Position numbers and translations under genes: made by a program. The notes below the pieces were generated by a model, which was not told the DNA's origin, ran no database searches, and worked only from the letters and a program-made list of their open reading frames with translations. A DNA stretch of 64,000 nt, from positions 60,172-124,171 of the forward strand of contig DIYI01000020.1 of NCBI GenBank assembly GCA_002428965.1. Reading direction: 5' to 3'. The DNA comes from Jejuia sp. UBA6058. GTDB lineage: Bacteria; Bacteroidota; Bacteroidia; Flavobacteriales; Flavobacteriaceae. Shown piece after piece: positions 1-8,116 of the stretch; the first letter of the stretch is position 1; each line of letters starts with the position of its first letter.

Positions 1-94
1 CTTACCTATAAACTTTAAAATGGCAGAACAATAGTATAAACAAACAGTATAACGAACTATTTTAGGGTTAATACCTGTTATCATGTTTGGACGG

Positions 95-132
95 TTAAGG
101 GTGCTTTATTACAAGGCATCCTTAACTTTTTT
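95..132 (+). terminator. Intrinsic terminator of an upstream gene
   Basis: Arms TTAAGGGTGC (95-104) and GCATCCTTAA (116-125) form a 10-bp stem with one G-T wobble and an 11-base loop. CTTTTTT follows directly. It probably ends transcription entering from left of the window and separates it from the operon starting at 260. Confidence 0.7.
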
Positions 133-163
133 ATGTATTTACTTAAACTGTTAAAGATGAAGC

Positions 164-194
164 ACAGTTCGGTGATCATTTTTGACAGTTCGGT
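164..194 (+). promoter_or_regulatory. Tandem LytTR-type binding boxes
   Basis: The ten bases ACAGTTCGGT occur at 164-173 and again at 185-194, a 21-bp period or two helical turns. Each copy fits the published LytTR half-site [TA][AC][CA]GTTN[AG][TG] at all positions, with the expected 12-bp spacer between nine-base boxes. They lie 66-96 bp before the first gene of an operon that ends with a LytTR response regulator, so autoregulation is the simple inference. Confidence 0.6.
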
Positions 195-259
195 AAGGAA
201 GATTTAGAAAATAGGCGTGTTGACTCGATATTTACATCGAAATTAAAAACTTTAAAGAA

Positions 260-883
260 ATGAAACACTTTTTAATCCTTTTAACAGCTTTCCTCTCAAT
301 GGGTATATGTCAAGCACAGTCTAACTACGAAAAAGGCATGCAAAAAGCTTTTGAATTATGGGGACAAAACAAACCAAACGAGGCAGCAAATATGTTTGAA
401 CGTATTGCCTCTGCAGAAACGGATAATTGGTTGCCTCCATATTGGGCTGCTCAAATTAATATTGTATCAAGTTTCGGAGAGCAGAATCTAGATAAGTTAT
501 CTGCACAATTAAAAAAAGCACAAGATTTACTCAATGATGCTATGGCTATTTCAAAAAATAATCCAGAAATTATGGTAATGCAAGCATTGTTGTATACCGC
601 GTGGATAGCATCTGATGGCGCAACCTATGGGATGACCTTATCTCCTAAGGTAGTTGAATTATATGCTAAGGCAGAAACTATAGCTCCAGAGAACCCCCGA
701 GTAGTGACATCTAAAGCAGAATGGAATATCGGTAGTGCTCAATATTTTGGTCAAGATACAGCGCCGTTTTGTAAAGATTTAGAAAACGCCTTAGAACTTT
801 TTGCTAAATTTAAACCAGAAAGCGAATTTCATCCAAAATGGGGTAAAGATCGGGTAGTACAACTGCTTGAATCTTGTAAATAG
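260..883 (+). CDS. Secreted TPR-like protein, first gene of two-component operon
   Basis: A 207-residue protein with a signal peptide (residues 1-20, ending CQAQ). The rest is alpha-helical with TPR-like character: residues 27-50 (AFELWGQNK...EAANMFERIA) resemble a TPR hairpin, and segments near residues 95-150 could form further ones. No catalytic motif is visible. It is probably periplasmic. It lies 27 bp before the sensor kinase gene and behind the LytTR-type boxes, so it is likely co-transcribed with the two-component system and may be its target or an accessory sensor. That role is inferred from position only. Confidence 0.8.
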   Translation: MKHFLILLTAFLSMGICQAQSNYEKGMQKAFELWGQNKPNEAANMFERIASAETDNWLPPYWAAQINIVSSFGEQNLDKLSAQLKKAQDLLNDAMAISKNNPEIMVMQALLYTAWIASDGATYGMTLSPKVVELYAKAETIAPENPRVVTSKAEWNIGSAQYFGQDTAPFCKDLENALELFAKFKPESEFHPKWGKDRVVQLLESCK

Positions 884-910
884 TAGTAATTACTTATAAT
901 AAAAATAAAG

Positions 911-2251
911 ATGAACAAAACGGTTAAACAAATCATTACGGCTTTCATTATCGGCTGTTTGGTCTATGTAATTGGAGAATTACTTTCAGACAAATTCAGT
1001 TATGATAGCATACAGGATTTTTTAATCGATTTTGGATTTTATCAGCTGTATACTTTTGTAATAGCATTTTCAAATGCTTATTTCTTTAATAAGCTAGAAG
1101 GCTTTAAATGGAACAAATATAAGCCTGCAAAACGAATTGTGGTTGGTATTATAGGCTCAACAATTATTACAATACTATGTTTATTTCTTTTGAGAATTAT
1201 AACCTATGTATTTTATCTAGGCTATACTTTTGAGGAGTTTTTAGCGCATGAAATACCTGAATACTATCAATTTGGAATAATCATAACCTTAATGATTACC
1301 ATAAGTTTTCATATTGCCTACTTCTACAATAAATATCAAAAGAATAAACTAAAAGAGCAAAAAGTTATAGCTGGAACGGCAAGTGCAAAGTTTGATGCCT
1401 TAAAGAATCAGCTAGATCCTCATTTTTTATTCAATAGTTTAAATGTATTAACTAGTTTAATAGAGGAAAACCCGTATCAAGCGCAAAAGTTTACTACATC
1501 GCTTTCAAAAGTTTATCGTTATGTGCTAGAACAAAAGAATAAAGAACTGGTTACTGTAGATGAGGAATTAAAGTTCGCTAAGACCTATATGTCGCTTCTA
1601 AAAATGCGTTTTGAGGACAGTATTGTTTTTACAATGCCAGAGCAGGCAACAAACCCAGAGAGTAAAGTGGTGCCATTATCATTACAACTTTTATTAGAAA
1701 ATGCAGTAAAACATAATATGGTAACAAGTAGTAAACCTTTACATATAAAGATTTATGAAGAGAATGGTTATTTAATAGTGGCCAATAATTTACAACCTAA
1801 ACAAATTGTAAAAAAGAGCAGTGGTGTAGGGTTAAGTAATATTATGCAACGCTATAAATTACTCACAAAGAAAAAAGTAGATATTAACAAAGAAGCAAAT
1901 AGGTTTGCTGTGGCTATACCAATGCTTACTAAACAAATAACAATAATGAGAACACAAACATCAAATCAAATGGACGATAGTTATCTACGTGCACGCAATC
2001 ATGTAGAAGAATTAAAAGGTTTTTACTATAGTTTAATTTCTTACTGTCTGGTAATTCCTTTTTTAATATTTATCAATTATAAAACTTTTTGGGGTTTCCA
2101 ATGGTTTTGGTTCCCAATGATTGGTTGGGGTATTGGCCTTAGCATACAAGCTTTTAAAGTATTTTATAGTAATAAAGCTTTTGGAGGCGGTTGGGAAAGA
2201 CGCAAAATAGAGCAGTTTATGAGAGAAGAAGAAAATAACCGCTGGAATTAA
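911..2251 (+). CDS. LytS/YehU-type sensor histidine kinase fused to a 2TM domain
   Basis: 446 residues. Four hydrophobic segments (roughly 8-24, 43-60, 77-103, 120-139) precede a His_kinase domain with the H-box DPHFLFNSLN, putative phospho-His at residue 171. The ATPase part has an N-box-like LLLENAVKHN and a GVGLSNI motif. After the ATPase fold, from about residue 350, a 2TM domain is appended (SYLRARNHVEELKGFYYSL, then two hydrophobic segments and a W-rich end with WERRKIEQFM). The family phosphorylates LytTR regulators such as the one at 3069. The 2TM tail is homologous to the next two genes, which suggests duplication or fusion. The reading frame is continuous, so no frameshift is needed to explain it. 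Confidence 0.88.
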   Translation: MNKTVKQIITAFIIGCLVYVIGELLSDKFSYDSIQDFLIDFGFYQLYTFVIAFSNAYFFNKLEGFKWNKYKPAKRIVVGIIGSTIITILCLFLLRIITYVFYLGYTFEEFLAHEIPEYYQFGIIITLMITISFHIAYFYNKYQKNKLKEQKVIAGTASAKFDALKNQLDPHFLFNSLNVLTSLIEENPYQAQKFTTSLSKVYRYVLEQKNKELVTVDEELKFAKTYMSLLKMRFEDSIVFTMPEQATNPESKVVPLSLQLLLENAVKHNMVTSSKPLHIKIYEENGYLIVANNLQPKQIVKKSSGVGLSNIMQRYKLLTKKKVDINKEANRFAVAIPMLTKQITIMRTQTSNQMDDSYLRARNHVEELKGFYYSLISYCLVIPFLIFINYKTFWGFQWFWFPMIGWGIGLSIQAFKVFYSNKAFGGGWERRKIEQFMREEENNRWN

Positions 2252-2255
2252 GATC

Positions 2256-2561
2256 ATGAGAAATTTTACTTCACAACGAGAAAATGACAGCTTTTTAAGA
2301 GCAAAACAGCGTGTTAAAGACTTAAAAGGTTTTTATACGAACGTGCTAGTATATTGTTTAGTAATTCCATTTTTGGTGTATATCAACTATAAAACGTATT
2401 GGGAAGTAAAATGGTTTTTGTTCTCGGCAATTGGCTGGGGCATTGGCATTTGCTTTCATGGGTATCGCGTTTTTGCCCGTAACCCCATTTTTGGCAAGCA
2501 ATGGGAGCAGCGCAAAATTGAACAATTTATGCAAGAAGAAAAAAACAACATGTGGAATTAA
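2256..2561 (+). CDS. 2TM domain-containing membrane protein
   Basis: 101 residues, starting 4 bp after the kinase gene. It is a stand-alone 2TM domain: LRAKQRVKDLKGFY, two transmembrane segments (about 30-48 and 53-70), then a charged tail with WEQRKIEQFMQEE. It closely matches the kinase C-terminus and is clearly a tandem duplicate. These domains are common in Flavobacteriaceae next to LytS/LytR-type pairs. Their biochemical role is unknown to me; a membrane-bound modulator of the kinase is an inference. Confidence 0.85.
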   Translation: MRNFTSQRENDSFLRAKQRVKDLKGFYTNVLVYCLVIPFLVYINYKTYWEVKWFLFSAIGWGIGICFHGYRVFARNPIFGKQWEQRKIEQFMQEEKNNMWN

Positions 2562-2572
2562 TACATCAAGCT

Positions 2573-2911
2573 ATGGAGAATTATGATATAGAACCTTATG
2601 GACAAAGAGATTTCAGGAATGAGGAGGCTTACCTTAGAGCCGAAAAACGATTAAAAGACCTCAAGGGGTTTTATTGGCACGCCTTCTGGTATGTTGCAGT
2701 TAATATTTTTCTCATAATAATAATTGTATCCAATGGTGGCGATTTCTTCCATTTTGGTACATGGTCTACGCCAATATTTTGGGGTATAGGTTTAGGCTTT
2801 CATGCGTTGGGTGTTTTTGGTAAAAATCTCTTTTTTGGCAAAGCGTGGCAAGAACGTAAAATGAGAGAGTTTATGGAAAGAGAAGAACGAGAAACTCGTA
2901 ATTTTGAATAG
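2573..2911 (+). CDS. 2TM domain-containing membrane protein
   Basis: 112 residues from the ATG at 2573; a GTG at 2552 overlapping the previous stop would add seven residues but looks less likely. It is the third 2TM copy: YLRAEKRLKDLKGFYWHAFWY, two hydrophobic segments with the second containing WGIGLGFHALGVFG, and a terminal WQERKMREFMEREE. It is more diverged than the copy before it. It probably belongs to the same transcript as the kinase; the regulator gene follows after a 157-bp spacer holding a structured repeat. Confidence 0.85.
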   Translation: MENYDIEPYGQRDFRNEEAYLRAEKRLKDLKGFYWHAFWYVAVNIFLIIIIVSNGGDFFHFGTWSTPIFWGIGLGFHALGVFGKNLFFGKAWQERKMREFMEREERETRNFE

Positions 2912-2920
2912 TAGGTCCAA

Positions 2921-3000
2921 TTTGGGCGTTCCCTAAAGGTCGGGCTTTCTCTACTCGCTCTCTTTGAGGAGCTCAAACAAACCGTTCAATCCCTAACGCA
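2921..3000 (+). repeat. Structured intergenic repeat, copy 1
   Basis: It shares the ends TTTGGGCGTT...GGTCGGGCTTTC and AATCCCTAACGC with copies at 15987 and 24228. GCGTT and AACGC can pair as an outer stem. The centre differs from the other copies but contains its own hairpin, TTTGAG-GAG-CTCAAA. It lies between the third 2TM gene and the response regulator gene, in the same direction. Confidence 0.75.
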
Positions 3001-3068
3001 TTGGTCAGCAAAAAGAACTAACAGCACCAGAACCTGTTCTATCAGCCAGAATCAAATCAAAAGAAACA

Positions 3069-3824
3069 ATGAAAGTAATAATTATAGAAGACGAAAAACC
3101 ATCAGCAAGACGATTGCAGCGTATGTTGAAAACCTTAAATATTGAAGCAGAAACCATGCTGCACTCTGTGGAAGAAGCTGTTAACTGGTTTCAAGAAAAC
3201 GCACATCCAGATCTTATCTTTTTAGATATTCAGTTAAGTGATGGTTTATCGTTTGAAATTTTTGAAACTATTGAGATAAAATCTGCTGTAATTTTTACTA
3301 CGGCATATGATGAATATGCGCTACAAGCCTTCAAACTAAATAGTATAGATTATTTGCTAAAACCTATTGATGAAGATGATTTAGAAACTGCTGTAAAAAA
3401 ATACCAAGAACGTTTGCCTAAAAAACAAGCAGTTACTTTAGACTTTAATGATATTAAAAAGCTTTTGGTAAATCCCATTGATCGTGAATACAAAAAAAGA
3501 TTTTCGGTTAAAGTAGGCCAACATCTAAAACTGATCAATATTGATGAGATTGAGTGTTTTTATAGTGAAAATAAAGGTACTTATTTGCATACTACCGATA
3601 ACAGAAATTACCTTATCGATTCAACTTTAGAGCAACTTGAAGAAGCGTTAGAGCCACACACCTTTTTTAGAATAAATCGTAAGTTTTTTGTAAATATAAA
3701 TGCTATAAAAGATATGGTAAGTTACACCAACTCTCGTTTACAAATAAAACTGAACTCTTATAGCGAACAAGATGTTATTGTTGCAAGAGAGCGTGTGAAG
3801 GATTTTAAGCTGTGGTTGGAGTGA
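3069..3824 (+). CDS. LytTR family response regulator
   Basis: 251 residues. The N-terminal receiver domain (1-120) has the acidic pair E7-D8, phospho-acceptor D53 (IFLDIQL), T78 in FTTAYD and K98 in YLLKPI. The C-terminal LytTR DNA-binding domain (about 145-250) has the typical FSVKVG...IECFYSENKGTYLHT and FFRINRKFFVNI segments. All receiver residues are intact. It is the natural partner of the kinase at 911, although 157 bp and a repeat element separate it from the preceding gene. Its likely target sites are the tandem boxes at 164-194. Confidence 0.93.
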   Translation: MKVIIIEDEKPSARRLQRMLKTLNIEAETMLHSVEEAVNWFQENAHPDLIFLDIQLSDGLSFEIFETIEIKSAVIFTTAYDEYALQAFKLNSIDYLLKPIDEDDLETAVKKYQERLPKKQAVTLDFNDIKKLLVNPIDREYKKRFSVKVGQHLKLINIDEIECFYSENKGTYLHTTDNRNYLIDSTLEQLEEALEPHTFFRINRKFFVNINAIKDMVSYTNSRLQIKLNSYSEQDVIVARERVKDFKLWLE

Positions 3825-3851
3825 GAGAATAATAATTTGATAAAATAAATA

Positions 3852-3890
3852 AAAGGCTTTTACTTAGTAAAACCTTTAATTATTGTTTTT
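3852..3890 (+). terminator. Probable terminator after the LytTR regulator
   Basis: AAAGGCTTTTAC and GTAAAACCTTT pair across a TTA loop with one bulged C. After TAATTATTG comes a run of seven T (to about 3892). The T-tract is offset by several bases, so it is a weak intrinsic terminator. Confidence 0.5.
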
Positions 3891-4409
3891 TTATTTTTTG
3901 TTAAATAAAATTTCACCCCAAGTGTATACTTTTGAACTCAAATTGTATTCTTCATCTTCAAAGTCTTCTTTCGCTTCCTTTTCAAATTTTGAATTTTCTT
4001 CATATGAAGAGGATATCCAACATGTTATAATATCTCTGCTAGGTATTGTAAACTTGAAATTTGTAGAGATTTTATTTATAATTAAATCACGATATTCAGG
4101 AATTAATACCCTTACCGCAGTGAAATTATCATTTTCGGAGTACCACATACCAAGCTTTCCATTTTTGAGTTTATAAAATTTAAGTTCACAATCTTCAAAC
4201 TCAGATTTCAGATTACTAATGGCAAAATCTAATAATTCCTTTTTGGATAAACCTAATTTATTAAACTCATCTTCAGGTAAATATGAATAACCTCCACCCA
4301 CTCTCTCTACTATACCAATACAAATATCTTTAGTAAATTCGATATTGTAGAGGCCATATTCAATACTCCACCTCTTTTGAAAAAACTGAGGTAAAAAAAC
4401 ATTTTTCAT
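3891..4409 (-). CDS. Hypothetical protein, possibly DUF1444/YtpQ-like
   Basis: 172 residues, no signal peptide, acidic and probably cytoplasmic. Visible segments are GGGYSYLPEDEFNKLGLSKK, LKNGKLGMWYSENDNFTAVR and VLIPEYRDLIINKIS. The DNFTAVRVLIPE stretch resembles a motif I associate with DUF1444/YtpQ-like proteins, but the match is weak and I do not assign a function. The protein has a coherent composition, and the overlapping plus-strand frame starting at 3883 is only its shadow. It stands alone between the two-component operon and the gene at 4549. Confidence 0.6.
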   Translation of the reverse strand: MKNVFLPQFFQKRWSIEYGLYNIEFTKDICIGIVERVGGGYSYLPEDEFNKLGLSKKELLDFAISNLKSEFEDCELKFYKLKNGKLGMWYSENDNFTAVRVLIPEYRDLIINKISTNFKFTIPSRDIITCWISSSYEENSKFEKEAKEDFEDEEYNLSSKVYTWGEILFNKK

Positions 4410-4548
4410 TTATTTCATTAAACTGCTTGTCGCCCTTTTACGACAATAAAATCTGTGATTATAAATATTTACATCAAGTATTTAAAACGGACCTTATTGA
4501 GGAGGTCGTTAATGGTTTTTGAACAACTAAAAAAGTACTTTAATATTG

Positions 4549-5265
4549 TCAAATATTAGCATTATTAGCTTCTCTAACTTTAACATCATCAATTTTATAA
4601 ATTCTAATTTTCTTTGTATCCCAATAGTTCTTTTTTAGAAATTTTTTCAAAGATTGGAATTCGATGGGCTTAAAGTAGCCGTTTTTAGAATAAAACGTTT
4701 CGTCTTTATAGTATACCAAATGAATGGACCAATCTTTATTGTTAATAAAAGCTAATAGTACATCGTTAGGAATTACTTTCTTTAAATTCTTAGATGGTTT
4801 GGTTAAAAATTCTTCCTTAACCGTAAAATAATTGTTTAAAATTTTTTCAGCCGAGGTTCTGTCAATACTTGTCGAGCTTCCAAATAACTTTTGATCAAAA
4901 GTAGAATTGTTTTCAAAATATTTCTCGAATGCATAAGAGTAGCAATTTTGTGCACCTATCTTTGTAAAACGAATAAATTCGTCAATGTCTTCTTTAGTTC
5001 TGTATAGTGTACTATCCTTAAAAGCTCTTCTATACCGGTCAACATATGTAGAATCAAACTTAATTTCTTTATGTTGTATGCCCACTGTAATTGTATCACG
5101 CAACCACAAAATAAGCTTCACGTCCGAATAAGGTTTTGCTTTAATTGTTTTATAAACACTATAACCAATATTAAATGAAGAGGAGTTTTGTGTATTTGAT
5201 TGACCAAATGAAATTTTTGAAATTAAGCAAAACAATAAAATGACTACAAAATTCTTCAATTTCAT
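4549..5265 (-). CDS. Secreted protein with NlpC/P60-like Cys-His arrangement
   Basis: 238 residues with a signal peptide (1-21, ending SFG-Q). A helix-start cysteine occurs in QNCYSYAFEKYF and a later histidine in WSIHLVYYKDETFYSKNG. This spacing and context (NCYxYA, then HxVYY...SKNG) resemble papain-like NlpC/P60 or CHAP folds, in which Cys and His are catalytic. I cannot confirm the fold, so peptidase activity is a hypothesis. It is transcribed away from dnaG and appears monocistronic. The C-terminus is lysine-rich. Confidence 0.6.
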   Translation of the reverse strand: MKLKNFVVILLFCLISKISFGQSNTQNSSSFNIGYSVYKTIKAKPYSDVKLILWLRDTITVGIQHKEIKFDSTYVDRYRRAFKDSTLYRTKEDIDEFIRFTKIGAQNCYSYAFEKYFENNSTFDQKLFGSSTSIDRTSAEKILNNYFTVKEEFLTKPSKNLKKVIPNDVLLAFINNKDWSIHLVYYKDETFYSKNGYFKPIEFQSLKKFLKKNYWDTKKIRIYKIDDVKVREANNANI

Positions 5266-5421
5266 CTTAATTTGTTGTTATCTAGTTGCTACATTTTTTT
5301 ATGCACCACACACCGCATTAAACTTAGTATTATTTTTAACTAGAACCAAATCCTGTTTTGTTTTAAATTTCAAAAATCAATACTTTAATAGTACATTTAC
5401 ATTTAGTAAAAATTAAAATTT

Positions 5422-7380
5422 TTGATTTCACAATCGTCCATAGATCAAGTATTTGAGACTGCTCGTGTTGAGGAGGTTATTGGCGATTTTGTACAATTAA
5501 ATAAAGCAGGAAGTAACTTTAAAGGGCTTAGCCCCTTTAGCGATGAGCGCACACCAAGTTTCATGGTCTCTCCCGTAAAGCAAATTTGGAAAGATTTTAG
5601 TACCGGCAAAGGTGGTAATGTCGTTACATTTTTAATGGAACACGAGCATTTCACCTATCCCGAAGCCATCAAATACTTAGCTAAAAAGTACAATATAGAC
5701 ATTGAGGAAACTAAGCAAACCAACGAGCAAAAACAAGCTGCCAATGAAAGAGAGAGCTTGTACTTGGTAAGCGAGTTTGCAAATACGTATTTTCAAAATA
5801 TATTACATAAAACCGACCAGGGGAAATCCATCGGTCTAAGCTATTTCAAGGAACGTGGTTTTACCGAAGAAACCATTAAGAAATTCAATTTGGGTTACGC
5901 TTTGGACGAGTGGCAGGCATTTACTGATGAGGCTTTAAAGAAGGGTTACCAGCTAGATTATTTGGAAAAAACAGGGCTTACAATTGTGAAACAAGAAAAA
6001 CGATTTGATAGGTTTAAAGGGCGTGTCATGTTTCCCATAAAAAGTATGAGCGGTCGTGTGTTAGGGTTTGGAGGACGCATTCTTATTAACGACAAAAAAG
6101 CGGCTAAATACTTAAACTCACCGGAAAGCGAAATTTATTATAAAAGTAAAGTGTTATATGGTATTTACAATGCCAAACAAAGTATAGCTAAAGCGGATAA
6201 TTGCTATTTGGTTGAGGGGTATACAGATGTTATTCAATTCCATCAAACAGGTATTAAAAATGTTGTATCATCTTCAGGAACCGCGCTAACATCCGAACAA
6301 ATTAGACTAATTAACAGGCTTACAAATAATATTACTGTACTTTTTGATGGGGATGCTGCAGGAATGAGAGCTTCAATTCGTGGCATAGACTTGATTTTAG
6401 AACAAGGTATGAACGTAAAGGTATGTACGTTTCCGGAAGGTGAAGATCCTGATAGTTTTGCAAAACAAAATACTTTTGAAGAGCTTACCTTATATCTAGA
6501 AGAAAATGCTAAAGATTTTATTCAATTTAAAGCCTCCATTTTAAAAGAAGCTTCTGTAAACGATCCTATTAAAAAGGCAGAAACTATAAGAGATATAGTA
6601 AATAGTATTTCTAAAATTCCTGATACTATTAAAAAGGAAGTGTATATTCAAGAATGTGCTCGAATAATGGATATTAGTGAAGAAGTATTATTTACCACAC
6701 TAGCACAAATTAATAAAAAGGAGCAAGCCGAAGACCATAATAAGCAACAGAAAACTCAAAAAAGTTTTGAGGTTATAAAAAACGAAAAGCCTGTTAAAAA
6801 GGTTGATGTGCAATATACCTTAGAACGAAAAATTATTGAAATTCTCTTACTATATGGAAACAAGAAGGAGGACTTTGAGGATTTAGTTTTAAAAGAAACG
6901 GAAGAGGGTGAGCTTATATTAGAGCCTGTAATACAACAGGCTAAGGTTTTTGAGAAAATTTACTTGGATTTGCAAGATGACGAAATGGAATTTTCCAATC
7001 CCCAGTTTAAGAACATTTATTATACGATTGTAGATAGGCTTAATCAAAATACAGAATTCGAATTAAAGTCCTTCATTAATAGCGTTGATTTAGAAACAGC
7101 TAACGAGATTACACATATTTTGATGGAAGACGAACGCTACAGTTTAAGCGATTGGGAGCGCAAGAATATTTTTCCGAAAGGAAAAACGAATAGTATTGCG
7201 CAATTAGTAAGCGAAACTATATTGAGTTTGCGGTGTTTTCTAATAGAGCAAAAAGTTTTAGAGTTTCAGAAAAAAACAATCGAGCACAAATCTGAAGTAA
7301 ACAAATCTGTGCTCGAAGAAGTAAAAGATTATTCTAGTTTAAAAATGTTGTTATCTAGAAAATTAAACCGTGTACTATAA
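5422..7380 (+). CDS. dnaG: DNA primase DnaG, zinc ligands lost
   Basis: 652 residues, starting at a TTG codon; the sequence MISQSSIDQVFETARVEEVI fits the usual start of the family. It makes RNA primers for replication. The TOPRIM core is intact: YLVEGYTDV, SSGTAL and LFDGDAAGMRA. In the N-terminal zinc-ribbon region the fold is recognisable (FKGLSPFSDERTPSF...GKGGNVVTFLM), but the four positions that are C, H, C, C in E. coli are S37, S40, D58 and T61. The C-terminal region (about 440-650) is helicase-interaction-like. It ends in a 6-bp convergent overlap with the next gene. Confidence 0.95.
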   Translation: MISQSSIDQVFETARVEEVIGDFVQLNKAGSNFKGLSPFSDERTPSFMVSPVKQIWKDFSTGKGGNVVTFLMEHEHFTYPEAIKYLAKKYNIDIEETKQTNEQKQAANERESLYLVSEFANTYFQNILHKTDQGKSIGLSYFKERGFTEETIKKFNLGYALDEWQAFTDEALKKGYQLDYLEKTGLTIVKQEKRFDRFKGRVMFPIKSMSGRVLGFGGRILINDKKAAKYLNSPESEIYYKSKVLYGIYNAKQSIAKADNCYLVEGYTDVIQFHQTGIKNVVSSSGTALTSEQIRLINRLTNNITVLFDGDAAGMRASIRGIDLILEQGMNVKVCTFPEGEDPDSFAKQNTFEELTLYLEENAKDFIQFKASILKEASVNDPIKKAETIRDIVNSISKIPDTIKKEVYIQECARIMDISEEVLFTTLAQINKKEQAEDHNKQQKTQKSFEVIKNEKPVKKVDVQYTLERKIIEILLLYGNKKEDFEDLVLKETEEGELILEPVIQQAKVFEKIYLDLQDDEMEFSNPQFKNIYYTIVDRLNQNTEFELKSFINSVDLETANEITHILMEDERYSLSDWERKNIFPKGKTNSIAQLVSETILSLRCFLIEQKVLEFQKKTIEHKSEVNKSVLEEVKDYSSLKMLLSRKLNRVL

Positions 7381-8001
7381 ATCTAGTAATTTGGCTTGAT
7401 TCACTAAATCAACTAGATTATCAACTTTTAATTTTTTCATTAAGCGCGCCTTATACGTACTTACTGTTTTCTCGTTAATGTCTAATTCTTTAGAAACTTC
7501 TTTGTTTTTCTTTCCAATAGCCAAAAGTTTTAAGACTTCGGTTTCTCTAGTAGAAAGCTTTTTAAAGAATGTACCGCTCTTATTAACTCTACTGCCAAAG
7601 GCAAGTTCTTGAGTTAATTCGTTACTTAAGTGGATGCCACCGTTGTAAACTTTTGTAATAGCCTCACTAACGGTAATAACGTTTTCAGTTTTAGAAATGT
7701 AACCAGAAGCGCCAGCTTTAATAGAGTTAAAACCATATACGTTTTCTGGTTGCGCGCTATACATTAGTGCTTTAACATCAGGAAATTCAACTTTTAATGT
7801 TCTTAAAACTGTCAGTCCATTTAATTTTGGAAGGTCAATTTCTGAGAGAAGAACATCAGCAGAATCCTTTTTTAGAAAATCAATTACGGCTTCGCCGTTG
7901 TCAACACTTCCAACAATTTTTACGTCGGAAGTAGCGGAGAACAAATGTTCAAGCCCCTTTCTTACAATAGGGTGAGGGTCCGCTATCAATAATTTAATCA
8001 T
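7375..8001 (-). CDS. NarL/FixJ-type response regulator with Glu at the phospho site
   Basis: 208 residues. The receiver domain (1-120) is followed by a LuxR-type HTH (about 143-205) with LSTRETEVLKLLAIGKKNKE and an ISTYKARLMKKL-like recognition helix (VSTYKARLMKKL). The phospho-acceptor position is glutamate (LLSEIDLP, E54) where DI/DV is usual, and the acidic pair is D8-P9 instead of D-D. K104 is kept. It may act as an unphosphorylated, constitutively active regulator. No histidine kinase gene is adjacent. Confidence 0.9.
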   Translation of the reverse strand: MIKLLIADPHPIVRKGLEHLFSATSDVKIVGSVDNGEAVIDFLKKDSADVLLSEIDLPKLNGLTVLRTLKVEFPDVKALMYSAQPENVYGFNSIKAGASGYISKTENVITVSEAITKVYNGGIHLSNELTQELAFGSRVNKSGTFFKKLSTRETEVLKLLAIGKKNKEVSKELDINEKTVSTYKARLMKKLKVDNLVDLVNQAKLLDL

Positions 8002-8095
8002 ATCTCAGGGTGTTTTAATTTCACTATGACGTTTAAGGTTTTGAGAGAATCATAGTGTAGCTTGTGGGAATATGCCCAATGCTCAAAAGTAATAA

Positions 8096-8116
8096 AATTT
8101 TCGCAATTCGAAAATT
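8096..8116 (-). terminator. Probable terminator of nadE
   Basis: AATTTTCG (8096-8103) and CGAAAATT (8109-8116) form a perfect 8-bp AT-rich stem with a five-base loop, overlapping the nadE stop codon. On the minus strand TTTTATTACTTTT follows. Confidence 0.5.

Noticed and set aside
3883..4176. 97-residue plus-strand frame opposite the hypothetical gene at 3891
   Set aside because: Ser/Phe-rich composition and full overlap with the better minus-strand frame, which continues further and has balanced composition.
4427..4446. Hairpin TTGTCG / CGACAA between the two hypothetical genes
   Set aside because: Only six base pairs, no T-run, and no second copy noticed; not enough to call a terminator or operator.
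7281..7315. Inverted repeat CGAGCACA / TGTGCTCG near the end of dnaG
   Set aside because: It lies inside coding sequence, has an 18-base loop and no T-tract; probably chance, although it might weakly terminate.
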